Of a stretch of DNA of 20,247 nucleotides, positions 1-9,014 are shown one piece after another (positions within the stretch are counted from its first letter, which is position 1; every line of letters begins with the position of its first letter). Source of the DNA: Verrucomicrobiota bacterium (GTDB taxonomy: Bacteria; Verrucomicrobiota; Verrucomicrobiia; Limisphaerales; UBA8199). A model generated the notes under the pieces. That model saw only the letters and a program-made list of their open reading frames with translations. It had not been told where the DNA came from and did not search any database. The position numbers and the translations under genes are program-made. The stretch spans positions 1 through 20,247 of the forward strand of contig JAPLUA010000115.1 in assembly GCA_026397855.1 (NCBI GenBank), written 5' to 3'.

Positions 1-130
1 CAACCCTGGGCTAAGTGATCGCATCCTTTCAGGATAAAGCTCTGCCGGAAATGTCCAAACTCCAGTCCCTCTCCTCCCCCGAGGGCCGCGCCACGCTCCC
101 TTTCTGCCTTAACTCAACAACAGTGGGGTC

Positions 131-198
131 GGGGAGAGGGGTCCCCTTCGCGCTTGGACGTCATTCTCCCTCTCCCATTCCGAAGGGGAGAGGGGTCC
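131..198. repeat. Short direct repeat and hairpin in intergenic DNA
   Basis: The 14-mer ggggagaggggtcc occurs at 131-144 and again at 185-198. The second copy also pairs with ccctctccc at 168-176 to form a 9-bp stem around a loop containing attccgaa. No convincing gene lies in 1-264. This looks like a dispersed palindromic repeat downstream of the minus-strand thiD gene. It could serve as a transcription stop, but there is no clear T-run to support that. Confidence 0.6.
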
Positions 199-264
199 GT
201 TATCCTACCCCACCATCCAGTCAGTAAATGCCCCCACCTGTCAATTCCGAGTGCCAAAATGGCC

Positions 265-1089
265 CTACTTCCAGAAGCTGTTTAGCACGCTATGCCCCGC
301 TGCTACCCGGCTCCCGGCGATGGCTTGCGTGATGTATTCCTTGGCCTGCTCCACCGCCCGGGTCAGGGAGCATCCCCGCGCCAGCCAGCCCGCCACTGCC
401 GCCGAATAGGTGCAACCGGTCCCGTGCGTGCTGACCCCCCGGACAAACGGGGCGCTCAGGAGCAGCTCCTCTTTGCCGGCGCTCAGGAGCAGCTCCTCTT
501 TGCCGTCGTAGAAAATATCCACCGCATCCTTCAGCCCCCGGAGGTGCCCGCCCTTGACCAGCGCCGCGCATCCAAAGCGCCCGTGCAACACCCGCGCCGC
601 CGCCCGGAGGTCTTCCACGGACCGCAGCTTCTCGCCGACCAGGATCTCTGCTTCGTCCAGGTTGGGGGTGACGAGCGTGGCCAGGGGCAGCAGCTCCCGT
701 TTCAGCAGGTCAATGGCCGACGGCTTGAGCAGCCGTGCGCCGCTGGTCGCCACCATAACCGGGTCAACCACCAGGGCCGGCCGGGAGCCGGACTTGAAGA
801 ACGCGGCGACAGCCCGGATGATCTCCGTGGAGTAAAGCATCCCGGTCTTGACCGCCGCAGGCGGCAGTTCGGCGAAAACCGCCTCAATCTGCTGCCGCAC
901 AATGTCCGGCCGGCAAGCTTGGATACCGCGCACCCCCTCCGGATTCTGGGCGGTAATGCAGGTGATCGCGCACGTGCCATGCACTCCGAGCGAGGCAAAA
1001 GTCTTAAGATCGGCCTGAATCCCCGCCCCCCCGCCGCTGTCCGACCCGGCAATGGTGAGCGCGATGGCAAGATGGGTGCGTTGTGGCAT
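265..1089 (-). CDS. thiD: Hydroxymethylpyrimidine/phosphomethylpyrimidine kinase ThiD
   Basis: Cytosolic ribokinase-fold enzyme that phosphorylates HMP and then HMP-phosphate to give the pyrimidine half of thiamine. The product is 274 aa, close to the usual length of about 265. Visible motifs are AGSDSGGGAGIQAD at residues 14-27 (substrate and Gly-rich region), DPVMVATSG near 109, TPNLDEAEIL near 141, VKGGH at 178-182, and the anion-hole/catalytic segment THGTGCTYSAA from 221 with Cys226. I chose the ATG at 1089 because the family N-terminus begins just after it. The open frame runs upstream to 1206, but those residues are coded by the heptamer repeat and other intergenic DNA. The odd feature is GKEELLLSA at 196-204, repeated exactly at 205-213 between the VKGGH strand and the GTGC motif. 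The gene stands alone on the minus strand, and its pathway partner thiL lies at 9926. The family call is secure; whether the repeated protein is fully active is unknown. Confidence 0.93.
   Translation of the reverse strand: MPQRTHLAIALTIAGSDSGGGAGIQADLKTFASLGVHGTCAITCITAQNPEGVRGIQACRPDIVRQQIEAVFAELPPAAVKTGMLYSTEIIRAVAAFFKSGSRPALVVDPVMVATSGARLLKPSAIDLLKRELLPLATLVTPNLDEAEILVGEKLRSVEDLRAAARVLHGRFGCAALVKGGHLRGLKDAVDIFYDGKEELLLSAGKEELLLSAPFVRGVSTHGTGCTYSAAVAGWLARGCSLTRAVEQAKEYITQAIAGSRVAAGHSVLNSFWK
451..504. repeat. Perfect 27-bp tandem duplication inside thiD
   Basis: Two identical 27-base units, 451-477 and 478-504, adjoin exactly. Because 27 is a multiple of 3, the reading frame of thiD is kept and nine residues are added. 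The lack of any difference between the copies suggests a recent slippage event. Confidence 0.95.
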
Positions 1090-1102
1090 GGGGGGAGTGA
1101 AA

Positions 1103-1121
1103 CGTGATGCGTGATGCGTGA
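1103..1121. repeat. Heptamer tandem repeat (tcacgca family) upstream of thiD
   Basis: On the plus strand the unit tgcgtga occurs twice, at 1108-1114 and 1115-1121, with a partial copy at 1103-1107. Read on the other strand the unit is tcacgca. The same heptamer occurs nearly four times at 18427-18453, inside the U32 gene. It lies just 5' of the thiD start, so it falls in the thiD leader. Confidence 0.85.
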
Positions 1122-1218
1122 TTTGGACTGGGGTTACCTGTACCGGCAGCTCAGTTCTTCGTGCAAACTCATGCCGCAACCTACTAGCCTCGCCACCGCC
1201 AGGCAAGCTTCCCGGAAA

Positions 1219-1349
1219 GGGCGCAACTCACAGTTTCCGACGACGTGTAAGAATGCGAAGGGAGCGCGGACATTCTTGTCCGCCTCGGCCGCGTTGGCAA
1301 GCCCCGGGCGGACAAGAATGTCCGCGCTCCGATAACATGAGTTGCGCCC
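1219..1349. repeat. 131-bp palindromic dispersed element, copy 1
   Basis: The element is bounded by a perfect 12-bp terminal inverted repeat: gggcgcaactca at 1219-1230 and tgagttgcgccc at 1338-1349. Inside is a perfect 24-bp inverted repeat (1261-1284 against 1307-1330) around a 22-base loop. A near-identical copy of exactly the same length lies at 4801-4931. It holds no convincing gene. The form is that of a REP/BIME- or MITE-like non-autonomous element. Transcribed, either strand would fold into a long hairpin. Confidence 0.9.
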
Positions 1350-1730
1350 TGCCGGAAAATCGCGCGTCAGAGGATCGTGTCGCCGACGCCTCAATGCCTC
1401 GGAGCCCCCTACTCCCCCCTTGCCAACATGGCATCCAGCCACCCAATCCCCTGCTCACCCCCTGTCCAACCCGTGTGCACCCCGTGTACACGCTGCTTGT
1501 GTGTGGAGGTGTAACGTTAACGATGGCTCGGCGAGGGCAATTTGGTCTGCACCCCTTTTGGCGACTGGGGGCGGCGGAGAACGGGGGCCTGTTGGGGTGG
1601 GAGGTTTGGGTCGGGATGCGGGGGTGGGGTGTTCCTGCCCGCCTCACTGCGAACGCCCGAAAGCGCCCCTTCCGGGCTGGCGGTGCATTTTGGGCTTTGA
1701 ACCCGGAATCCGGGGTAGCATATTCCCGGC
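1350..1730. other. Gene-free stretch upstream of polX
   Basis: I see no supportable gene here. The open frames crossing it have no family features and are biased in composition. The DNA is C-rich then G-rich, with loose repeats of ccccgtgt type at about 1465-1490. A polX promoter presumably lies here, but I cannot point to clear -35 and -10 boxes. Confidence 0.5.
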
Positions 1731-3491
1731 ATGGACAAGGATCAGGTAGCGGAAGTCTTAACCAATATTGCGGTGTTGCTGGAGTTGAAGGGGGAGAACC
1801 CCTTCAAGACGCGCGCCTATGTCAACGCGGCCCGGACGATCGAGACGATGAGCGAGCCGCTGGCCATGGTCGTGTCGGAGCAGCGGCTCGGCGAGATGAA
1901 AGGCATCGGCGAGGCGTTGCAGAAGAAGATCACCGAACTCGTCACCACCGGTGGGCTGGCCTATTACGAGGAGCTGAAGGCGGCCACGCCGCCCGGGCTG
2001 GTGGCCATGCTCGATATCCCCGGCCTGGGACCGAAGAAGATCAAGGCCCTGCACGACGAACTGGGCATCGAGACCGTGGAACTGCTGGAGCAGGCGTGCA
2101 AGGATGGGAAGATCGCCGGGCTGAAGGGTTTTGGCGAGAAGACGCAGACGAACATCCTCGAAGGCATCCATCGCCGCCGCACCTACGCCTCCCGGCATCT
2201 GATCAGCGACGCCCTGCCGACGGCGGAACCGCTGCTGGAGGCGCTGCGGTTGCATCCGGATGTGATCCGTTGCAGCACGGCGGGCAGCCTGCGGCGGCAC
2301 CGGGAGGTGATCGGGGACATTGACCTGCTGGCGTCGTCGAAACAGCCGGCGGAGGTCATTGATTACTTTACCCATCAGCCGGGGATTTTCAATGTCATCG
2401 CCAAGGGCGAGACCAAAGCCAGCGTGCTGCTGGAAGGGGGCATCCAGGCGGACTTGCGCGTGGTGAGCGACGCGGAGTATCCGTTCGCGCTCTTGTATTT
2501 CACCGGTAGCAAGGAGCACAACATCGTCATGCGCCAGCGGGCGATTGATCGCGACCTGCGCCTGAACGAATACGGCCTGTTCCGCTCCGGCGCCGAAACG
2601 CGCGACCCGAAGCTGCTCGTGAACTGCCGGACCGAGGAGGAAATCTTCGAGAAGCTCGGCTTGCATTACATCCCCCCGGAGCTGCGCGAGGATACCGGTG
2701 AGGTTGCGCTGGCGGAGAAGGAGCCGTTACCCCGGCTGATTGAATGGACCGACCTGAAGGGCTCGCTGCACAACCACTCGACCTGGAGCGACGGCCACCA
2801 GCAGCCAGCGGACATTGCCAGGGCGATGCGCGAGCTGGGGCTGGCTTACTGGGGGATTACGGATCATTCCAAGTCCTCCTTCCAGGCCAACGGCCTCGAC
2901 GCGGCGCGCGTGCGGCAGCAGCTCAAGGAAATCCGGCAGATCAATGAAGACCTGGCCGCGGAAGGCAGCGATTTCCGGCTGCTCACCGGGGCGGAGGTGG
3001 ACATCCTGAAGGATGGCAGGCTGGATTTCGAGGATGACCTGCTGGCCGAGCTCGACGTCGTGATCGCCAGCATTCACCAGAGCTTCAACCAGAGCGAGGA
3101 GGAGACGACGAGCCGCCTGGTCGGCGCGGCGCGGAATCCCTATGTGCACATCCTGGGGCACCTGACGGGCCGCCTGCTGCTGGAGCGCGAGCCCTACAAA
3201 ATGGACCACCGCGCGGTGATTGATGCCTGCGCGGAAACCGGCACCTGGATCGAACTCAACGCCAGCCCGCTCCGTTTCGACATGGACTGGCGCTGGTGGC
3301 CATACGCCAGGTCCAAGGGAGTGAAGTGCGCCATCAACTGCGACGCCCACCGTTTCGAGCACGCCGGTTTCCTGCGCCTCGGGGCCGGCATCGCCCGCAA
3401 AGGCTGGCTGACGAGGGAGGACGTGGTGAACACCCTGCCGCTCGACAAGCTGCGGAGTGAGTTAGGCCGGAAGCGGGCCAAGATGCAGTAA
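1731..3491 (+). CDS. polX: DNA polymerase X family with C-terminal PHP domain (PolX)
   Basis: Family X DNA polymerase joined to a PHP phosphoesterase. Such enzymes fill short gaps and have 3'-5' exonuclease and AP-type activities in base excision repair. The 586 aa are slightly above the usual 570-580. Domains in order: 8-kDa and helix-hairpin-helix region (residues 1-150, with motifs at MKGIGEAL 56-63, LDIPGLGPKK 94-103 and LKGFGEKT 131-138); polymerase palm with the metal pair in GDIDLL (D196, D198) and a third carboxylate at D241; PHP domain from about 345 with HNH (H347, H349), D354, H379, E422, H449, H477 and CDAH (D538, H540). All expected metal ligands of both domains appear present. 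The ATG at 1731 starts directly at the conserved N-terminus. The gene stands alone and is followed by two hairpins at 3496-3543. The call is secure. Confidence 0.95.
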   Translation: MDKDQVAEVLTNIAVLLELKGENPFKTRAYVNAARTIETMSEPLAMVVSEQRLGEMKGIGEALQKKITELVTTGGLAYYEELKAATPPGLVAMLDIPGLGPKKIKALHDELGIETVELLEQACKDGKIAGLKGFGEKTQTNILEGIHRRRTYASRHLISDALPTAEPLLEALRLHPDVIRCSTAGSLRRHREVIGDIDLLASSKQPAEVIDYFTHQPGIFNVIAKGETKASVLLEGGIQADLRVVSDAEYPFALLYFTGSKEHNIVMRQRAIDRDLRLNEYGLFRSGAETRDPKLLVNCRTEEEIFEKLGLHYIPPELREDTGEVALAEKEPLPRLIEWTDLKGSLHNHSTWSDGHQQPADIARAMRELGLAYWGITDHSKSSFQANGLDAARVRQQLKEIRQINEDLAAEGSDFRLLTGAEVDILKDGRLDFEDDLLAELDVVIASIHQSFNQSEEETTSRLVGAARNPYVHILGHLTGRLLLEREPYKMDHRAVIDACAETGTWIELNASPLRFDMDWRWWPYARSKGVKCAINCDAHRFEHAGFLRLGAGIARKGWLTREDVVNTLPLDKLRSELGRKRAKMQ

Positions 3492-3495
3492 AGTA

Positions 3496-3543
3496 GCGTA
3501 AGCCTCCGGCTTGCGCCCGTCCCGGCAAGCTTCCAGCTTGCCG
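3496..3543. repeat. Two adjacent hairpins after polX
   Basis: The first hairpin, 3496-3516, has 9-base arms gcgtaagcc/ggcttgcgc with one mismatch around tcc. The second, 3523-3543, has perfect 9-base arms cggcaagct/agcttgccg around tcc. Both share the core aagc-tcc-gctt, so they look like related palindromic repeat units. They start 5 bases after the polX stop and could end its transcript or protect its 3' end. There is no T-run for a classical intrinsic terminator. Confidence 0.7.
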
Positions 3544-3632
3544 AGTTCGGACGACTTCCGCACGGCTTCATTTATAAGTATGGCTGCCCGATCTTAGACT
3601 TTCGGAGGACCGTGGGGTAGATTGGTTTGAGT

Positions 3633-4799
3633 ATGATCGCCTCTGTCGAACAAGCCAGGAGTTCGGAGCACAAGCCCGCCACCCCCAAAGTCAGGCGGTA
3701 TGCCGGCGAGGTGGTTCACATTTACGCCTTCGATGTGGCCTACGAGATGACGCGCCAGCCGGTGCGGGAGCTGCTGGGCCAGCCGGTCGCGCAGTTCGTC
3801 ATTGATGCCACCAAGCGCAGCCCCCGGCAGCTTTTCTTTTACCGGCCCCAGATGGTGCGGCTGCCGCCGCTCGAACGGATTGGCCCCCACGGGCCGGTGC
3901 GCGTTCAGCGCATCATCAAGCTCCTGCCCGTCGGTGCCATCAGCATCAGCGTGCGCGTGCCGTTCGAGGTTGAGCGGATCGAGGACCTGGTGGCCTACCA
4001 CGACCTCCAGTTCAGCAACGGCTCGCTCAGCGACGAGGTGCGGCGCCTGGCCGAGGAGGTGCGCGCTGAATTGGCGGCGCATTATGTCCGGCCCAACCAT
4101 CAGCTCGCCGAGGAGGAGGCCTACACGGTGTTCTGCATAGAATCCCCGCTGCTGGACGAGGAGCGCGCGGCGCTGAGCGCCGAGAACTGGTGGCGGGCCC
4201 ATCGCCGGGCCGTCGCCTCACTCCTGACCCAGGAGCCCGATGTCGAGCACCTCTCGAAGCAGGAGGCGGACGAATCCACGGGCCGGTTCCTCACCTACTA
4301 CCAGCACGACCTGGTGGTGATAGACTGGGACGCGGCGCTGATCATTGATGAGGCGCGGAACTTCGACGAGACGCTCTACGTGATGGAGCTGGCCAACCTG
4401 CAACTGGCGGAGCTGGAGGCGTATGACCGCATCCTGGACGATTCGCTGGAGCGGGCTTACCGGGATCTGGGCGCCCGGCCGATGCGCGCCCGCGACAGCA
4501 CGCTGCGCGAGCTGCGCGAGATCCGCATTGACCTGGCCCGCTTCAGCGATGAGCTGTCCAACATCACCAAGTTCTTCGGCGACTGGCACCTCGCGCGCAT
4601 CTACGAGAACATCTCCGCCCGCTTCCACCTGGGCGACTGGCACCGCACGATCGACAAGAAGCTGCAGACGCTGGACGACCTTTACCAACTGCTCAACCAC
4701 GACCGGATCAACCGCTGGATGCTGATCCTGGAGGTGACGATCGTGCTGCTGTTCATCATTGATCTGGTGATTCTTGCGGTTGGGATCAAGGGGCCGTGA
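3633..4799 (+). CDS. Probable RMD1/DUF155-like protein with C-terminal membrane anchor
   Basis: A 388-aa protein of unknown function. The N-terminal part (about 15-210) is a mixed alpha/beta region starting EVVHIYAFDVAYEMTR. The centre has a hydrophobic strand LVVIDWDAALIID (about 230) followed by long amphipathic helices (ELANLQLAELEAYDRIL onward, about 250-355). A single strongly hydrophobic helix (about 362-386, WMLILEVTIVLLFIIDLVIL) ends the protein. This order of alpha/beta domain, helical coiled region and C-terminal membrane helix resembles the RMD1/YagE (DUF155) family, but I base that on architecture rather than a remembered signature. Start: a TTG at 3627 lies two codons before the ATG at 3633, and I prefer the ATG. 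A ggagg at 3604-3608 is too far upstream to decide. The second 131-bp element begins one base after the stop codon. Confidence 0.85.
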   Translation: MIASVEQARSSEHKPATPKVRRYAGEVVHIYAFDVAYEMTRQPVRELLGQPVAQFVIDATKRSPRQLFFYRPQMVRLPPLERIGPHGPVRVQRIIKLLPVGAISISVRVPFEVERIEDLVAYHDLQFSNGSLSDEVRRLAEEVRAELAAHYVRPNHQLAEEEAYTVFCIESPLLDEERAALSAENWWRAHRRAVASLLTQEPDVEHLSKQEADESTGRFLTYYQHDLVVIDWDAALIIDEARNFDETLYVMELANLQLAELEAYDRILDDSLERAYRDLGARPMRARDSTLRELREIRIDLARFSDELSNITKFFGDWHLARIYENISARFHLGDWHRTIDKKLQTLDDLYQLLNHDRINRWMLILEVTIVLLFIIDLVILAVGIKGP

Positions 4800-4800
4800 A

Positions 4801-4931
4801 GGGCGCAACTCACAGTTTCCAAGGACGTGTAAGAATGCGAAAGGAGCGCGGACATTCTTGTCCGCCTCGGCTGCGTTGGCAAGCCCCAGGCGGACAAGAA
4901 TGTCCGCGCTCCGATAACATGAGTTGCGTCC
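4801..4931. repeat. 131-bp palindromic dispersed element, copy 2
   Basis: Same length and layout as copy 1 at 1219-1349. The left end gggcgcaactca (4801-4812) matches exactly and the right end (4920-4931) has one change. The perfect 24-bp inner stem at 4843-4866 and 4889-4912 is identical to that of copy 1. The few differences lie mainly in the left spacer, the loop and the right end. Conserved stems with drifting spacers suggest that the stem is what is recognised or maintained. Confidence 0.9.
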
Positions 4932-4993
4932 GGCCGTGAAGCGAGGGCCACTTCCTGTTTGCAGCCCGGGGCATCTCCGCCTAACTTCCGCGT

Positions 4994-5413
4994 GTGAAGT
5001 TTTCGGTTAGAAGCGATTATGCGGCGCGAGCCGTCCTGGGGCTGGCCCGTCATTATCCGGCGAAGACCGTTCTGCGGATCGAGGACCTGGCGGCGGCGCA
5101 GAATGTGCCCCCGAAGTACCTGGCGATCATTCTCAACGAATTGAGAAGCCAGGGCATTGCCCGCAGCGTTCTCGGCAAGTCTGGCGGCTACCTGCTGGCC
5201 CGGCCGCCGGCGGAGATCACCCTGGGGGACGTCCTGCGGGTGACGCACGGGAAGATCGTTGATATGCCCGCCCTCGACGAGGCCGGCTGCCCGCCGGAGC
5301 TGCGGCGCGCCTGGCAGAAGCTGCGCGATACGATCGAGGCCACGGTCGACGCCATCACCTTCCAGCAACTGCTCGAGGAGGGTGCGGAGAAGGATAAAAT
5401 GTATTACATCTGA
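4994..5413 (+). CDS. Rrf2 family transcriptional regulator without Fe-S cysteines
   Basis: A 139-aa winged-helix DNA-binding protein of the Rrf2 (IscR/NsrR/CymR) family. The GTG start gives the classic opening KFSVRSDYAARAVLGLA. The recognition region follows (RIEDLAAAQNVPPKYLAIILNELR, about 28-51), then the wing GKSGGYLLARPPAEITLGDVL (61-81). In IscR and NsrR three cysteines after this point hold an Fe-S cluster. Here only one Cys (C99) is present, so a cluster of that type is unlikely and the protein is closer in form to cluster-free members. No Shine-Dalgarno is obvious before the GTG. It lies 62 bp after the second 131-bp element and converges with the minus-strand gene at 5432 (18 bp apart). 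Its target genes cannot be deduced from the neighbourhood. Confidence 0.9.
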   Translation: MKFSVRSDYAARAVLGLARHYPAKTVLRIEDLAAAQNVPPKYLAIILNELRSQGIARSVLGKSGGYLLARPPAEITLGDVLRVTHGKIVDMPALDEAGCPPELRRAWQKLRDTIEATVDAITFQQLLEEGAEKDKMYYI

Positions 5414-5431
5414 GCCGGGGGGAAGCCCAAC

Positions 5432-5707
5432 TCACACCCCCTCGAAGACTCGAAGAAGACGGTTATTGACGTAGAGCCGGTTGCGGCACCCGAACAGTTG
5501 CTTGCGCTCCTTTTCAATCCGCACGTCGGATATTTCCTGGTTGCCGACCGGAAAGGTGTAGGTCTCCAACACGGGCTCGTTAAAGAGACGAACGGACCGC
5601 CTGATCGGCCGTTCGTTGACCTTGATCAAGAGCCTGCCAAGGAGTTGGTTGAACTGGTATTCGAGGAGATGCCTTTCGGTGTTCCCTATCTCAATCGCAA
5701 ACTTCAC
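5432..5707 (-). CDS. Small beta-rich hypothetical protein
   Basis: A 91-aa protein starting at a GTG at 5707 with a weak purine-rich gaaagg some 10 bases upstream. It reads as a compact beta-rich domain. An opening IEIGNTERHLLEY is echoed by PVGNQEISDVRIEKERKQLF in the second half, so the protein looks like two similar halves ending in a YVNNRLLRVFEG strand. I have seen comparable small proteins of unknown function with a V.IEKER....G.R...Y.V..DG pattern, but I cannot name a family. The opposite strand is also open across here (5498-5872) and looks less protein-like. Local composition is more AT-rich than the neighbours, a possible sign of transfer. Function unknown. Confidence 0.6.
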   Translation of the reverse strand: MKFAIEIGNTERHLLEYQFNQLLGRLLIKVNERPIRRSVRLFNEPVLETYTFPVGNQEISDVRIEKERKQLFGCRNRLYVNNRLLRVFEGV

Positions 5708-5887
5708 AGAGTATGGCCTTTCGTTGACAACTTTGAATCAGGGCTCGCAGGAGGTATGCCAAAAGGGAACATCGCACCCGAACAGCTTCATTTGAAGGGC
5801 TCACCGCAAACCTGGTTGCTGATTCGGCTGCACTCGGAGTTCGCGGATGTCTCAGTTCGAGTTGGACAGTGACCAGGATTGAGCTTG

Positions 5888-5909
5888 GCCCGCCTGCAAG
5901 CCGGCGGGC
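5888..5909 (-). terminator. Hairpin just after the YyaL-like gene
   Basis: gcccgcc (5888-5894) pairs perfectly with ggcgggc (5903-5909) around an 8-base loop, two bases beyond the stop codon of the minus-strand gene. The position suits a terminator. On the minus strand it is followed by caagctcaa, with no T-run, so intrinsic termination is doubtful. Confidence 0.35.
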
Positions 5910-5911
5910 GG

Positions 5912-7981
<2,070 letters not shown>

Positions 7982-8156
7982 GATATTACTAGATCCGGGC
8001 TTATCTTCTCCCCGGCGGCAGTTGCGGCTTTCTTCATTTTGCAACCATAGCTCGATAAGCCCCTTCGCGCAAAAGGCAGTCACCCGCCCAGGCAAGCAGG
8101 TGAACTGGGGCGGAGAGGGAAACCAGACTACGCAGGAACGGAGCCAGGACGGCATC

Positions 8157-8168
8157 CGGTAATTACCG
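8157..8168. promoter_or_regulatory. Perfect 12-bp palindrome upstream of the toxin-antitoxin genes
   Basis: cggtaattaccg is identical to its reverse complement and lies 32 bp before the toxin start, in the only intergenic region shared with the divergent YyaL-like gene. HTH antitoxins normally bind such palindromes to repress their own operon. A weak -10-like taatac lies at 8189-8194. The operator role is inferred from position and symmetry. Confidence 0.4.
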
Positions 8169-8200
8169 CTTGCATGTGTACTACCCTGTAATACCTTTCT

Positions 8201-8533
8201 GTGGTGACGTTCGTCGAATTGCCACTGTTCACTCAGCAAATCACCGGCTTGGTGGACGATGCGGCGTATGGCCTTTTTCAGCAGAACATGCTGCGCCAAC
8301 CGGATCGGGGAGATGTGATTCCCCACTCCGGTGGGCTGCGCAAAGTGCGCATGCGCTTGCCAGGCCGTGGCAAGAGCGGTGGGGCGCGGGTGATTTACCT
8401 GCACCTGCCCAGGTATGATACGATTGTGTTGTTCTACCTCTACACGAAAGCAGAGCGTGAGAACCTCAGTTCGGAGCAGTTGCGCCGGCTAAGAGATGCC
8501 GCCGCCATCATTAAACAGGAATTTCGAGGATGA
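8201..8533 (+). CDS. RelE/HigB-type toxin
   Basis: A 110-aa protein of the RelE/ParE superfamily, HigB2-like. Such toxins are ribosome-dependent mRNA interferases that stop translation when unopposed. The sequence shows the family pattern FVELPLFTQQITGLVDDAAYGLFQQNML, then GDVIPHSGGLRKVRM (about 37-51), RGKSGGARVIYLHL (56-69), a hydrophobic strand TIVLFYLYTKAERENL and a C-terminal helix. The basic residues of the active face (R47, K48, R50, R56, K58, R63) are present. There are two adjacent GTG codons (8201, 8204) and either could start; no Shine-Dalgarno is clear. The stop overlaps the antitoxin start (ATGA at 8530-8533), which means coupled translation. Toxin-first order is typical of hig systems. 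Confidence 0.9.
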   Translation: MVTFVELPLFTQQITGLVDDAAYGLFQQNMLRQPDRGDVIPHSGGLRKVRMRLPGRGKSGGARVIYLHLPRYDTIVLFYLYTKAERENLSSEQLRRLRDAAAIIKQEFRG

Positions 8534-8853
8534 AACGAAACGATATTGAATTCGATCCGGAAGCCTTGGTGGGAAGCGTCGAAGCCTTTGCCGCGTATGT
8601 GCAAGGCAAACAGAAACTCACGCTACGCACCAGGCAACTCCCTTTGCCCGCCCCCATCAAGCCCCTCCAACCGGAGGACATAACCGCGCTGCGCCAGAAA
8701 CTCAACGTCAGCCAGGCCGTGTTCGCCGGCCTCCTCAATGTGCCCAAGGTGACGGCCATCAGTTGGGAAAAAGGCCGTCGGCGGCCAACAGGCGCCGCCT
8801 TGCGCCTGCTTGACCTGGTTCGCAAGCAGCCAGGAATCCTCCAAGGGGACTAA
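8530..8853 (+). CDS. HigA-type helix-turn-helix antitoxin
   Basis: A 107-aa protein with an N-terminal region (about 1-48) likely to wrap the toxin and a C-terminal XRE/Cro-type helix-turn-helix at about 51-97 (ITALRQKLNVSQAVFAGLLN then ISWEKGRRRPTGAALRLLDLV). The motif SQAVFAGLLNVPKVTAISWEKGRRRPTG-like order is the standard HigA2/MqsA-style DNA-binding head. It starts inside the toxin stop codon (ATGA), so both genes are co-translated. It should bind the toxin and repress the operon, perhaps at the palindrome at 8157-8168. Family call secure; operator site inferred. Confidence 0.9.
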   Translation: MKRNDIEFDPEALVGSVEAFAAYVQGKQKLTLRTRQLPLPAPIKPLQPEDITALRQKLNVSQAVFAGLLNVPKVTAISWEKGRRRPTGAALRLLDLVRKQPGILQGD

Positions 8854-9014
8854 CCCACTCCCGGCTGAGATCTCTGCAAATCGGCGGCTTCCCGATAACC
8901 CACAGACTTGCTTCGAAGATCGGACACGAAACTCCCGGCGCAGGCCTCTGGCCAAGCCGAACCGCAGCCGCTTTTGTCATCGTCACCTGGCCCCGGCTGC
9001 GTTACGCTGGCTTG

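Noticed and set aside
1118..2323. A 401-aa open frame over the 131-bp element and the start of polX
   Set aside because: It is coded by the repeat and then runs out of frame through polX, with biased composition and no family features.
5498..5872. Plus-strand frame opposite the small hypothetical gene
   Set aside because: The minus-strand reading has a more convincing beta-rich protein pattern with repeated IEIGN/VRIEKER-like blocks; the plus frame looks like its shadow.
7982..8404. N-terminal extension of the YyaL-like protein
   Set aside because: It is antisense to the toxin gene and has no resemblance to the family, whose N-terminus begins shortly after the GTG at 7981.
8854..9014. A gctgaga word upstream of the CPBP-thiL operon, as in TPP riboswitches
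   Set aside because: The other required parts of the TPP aptamer (the acctgat and the late conserved block) are not found nearby, so a riboswitch cannot be supported.
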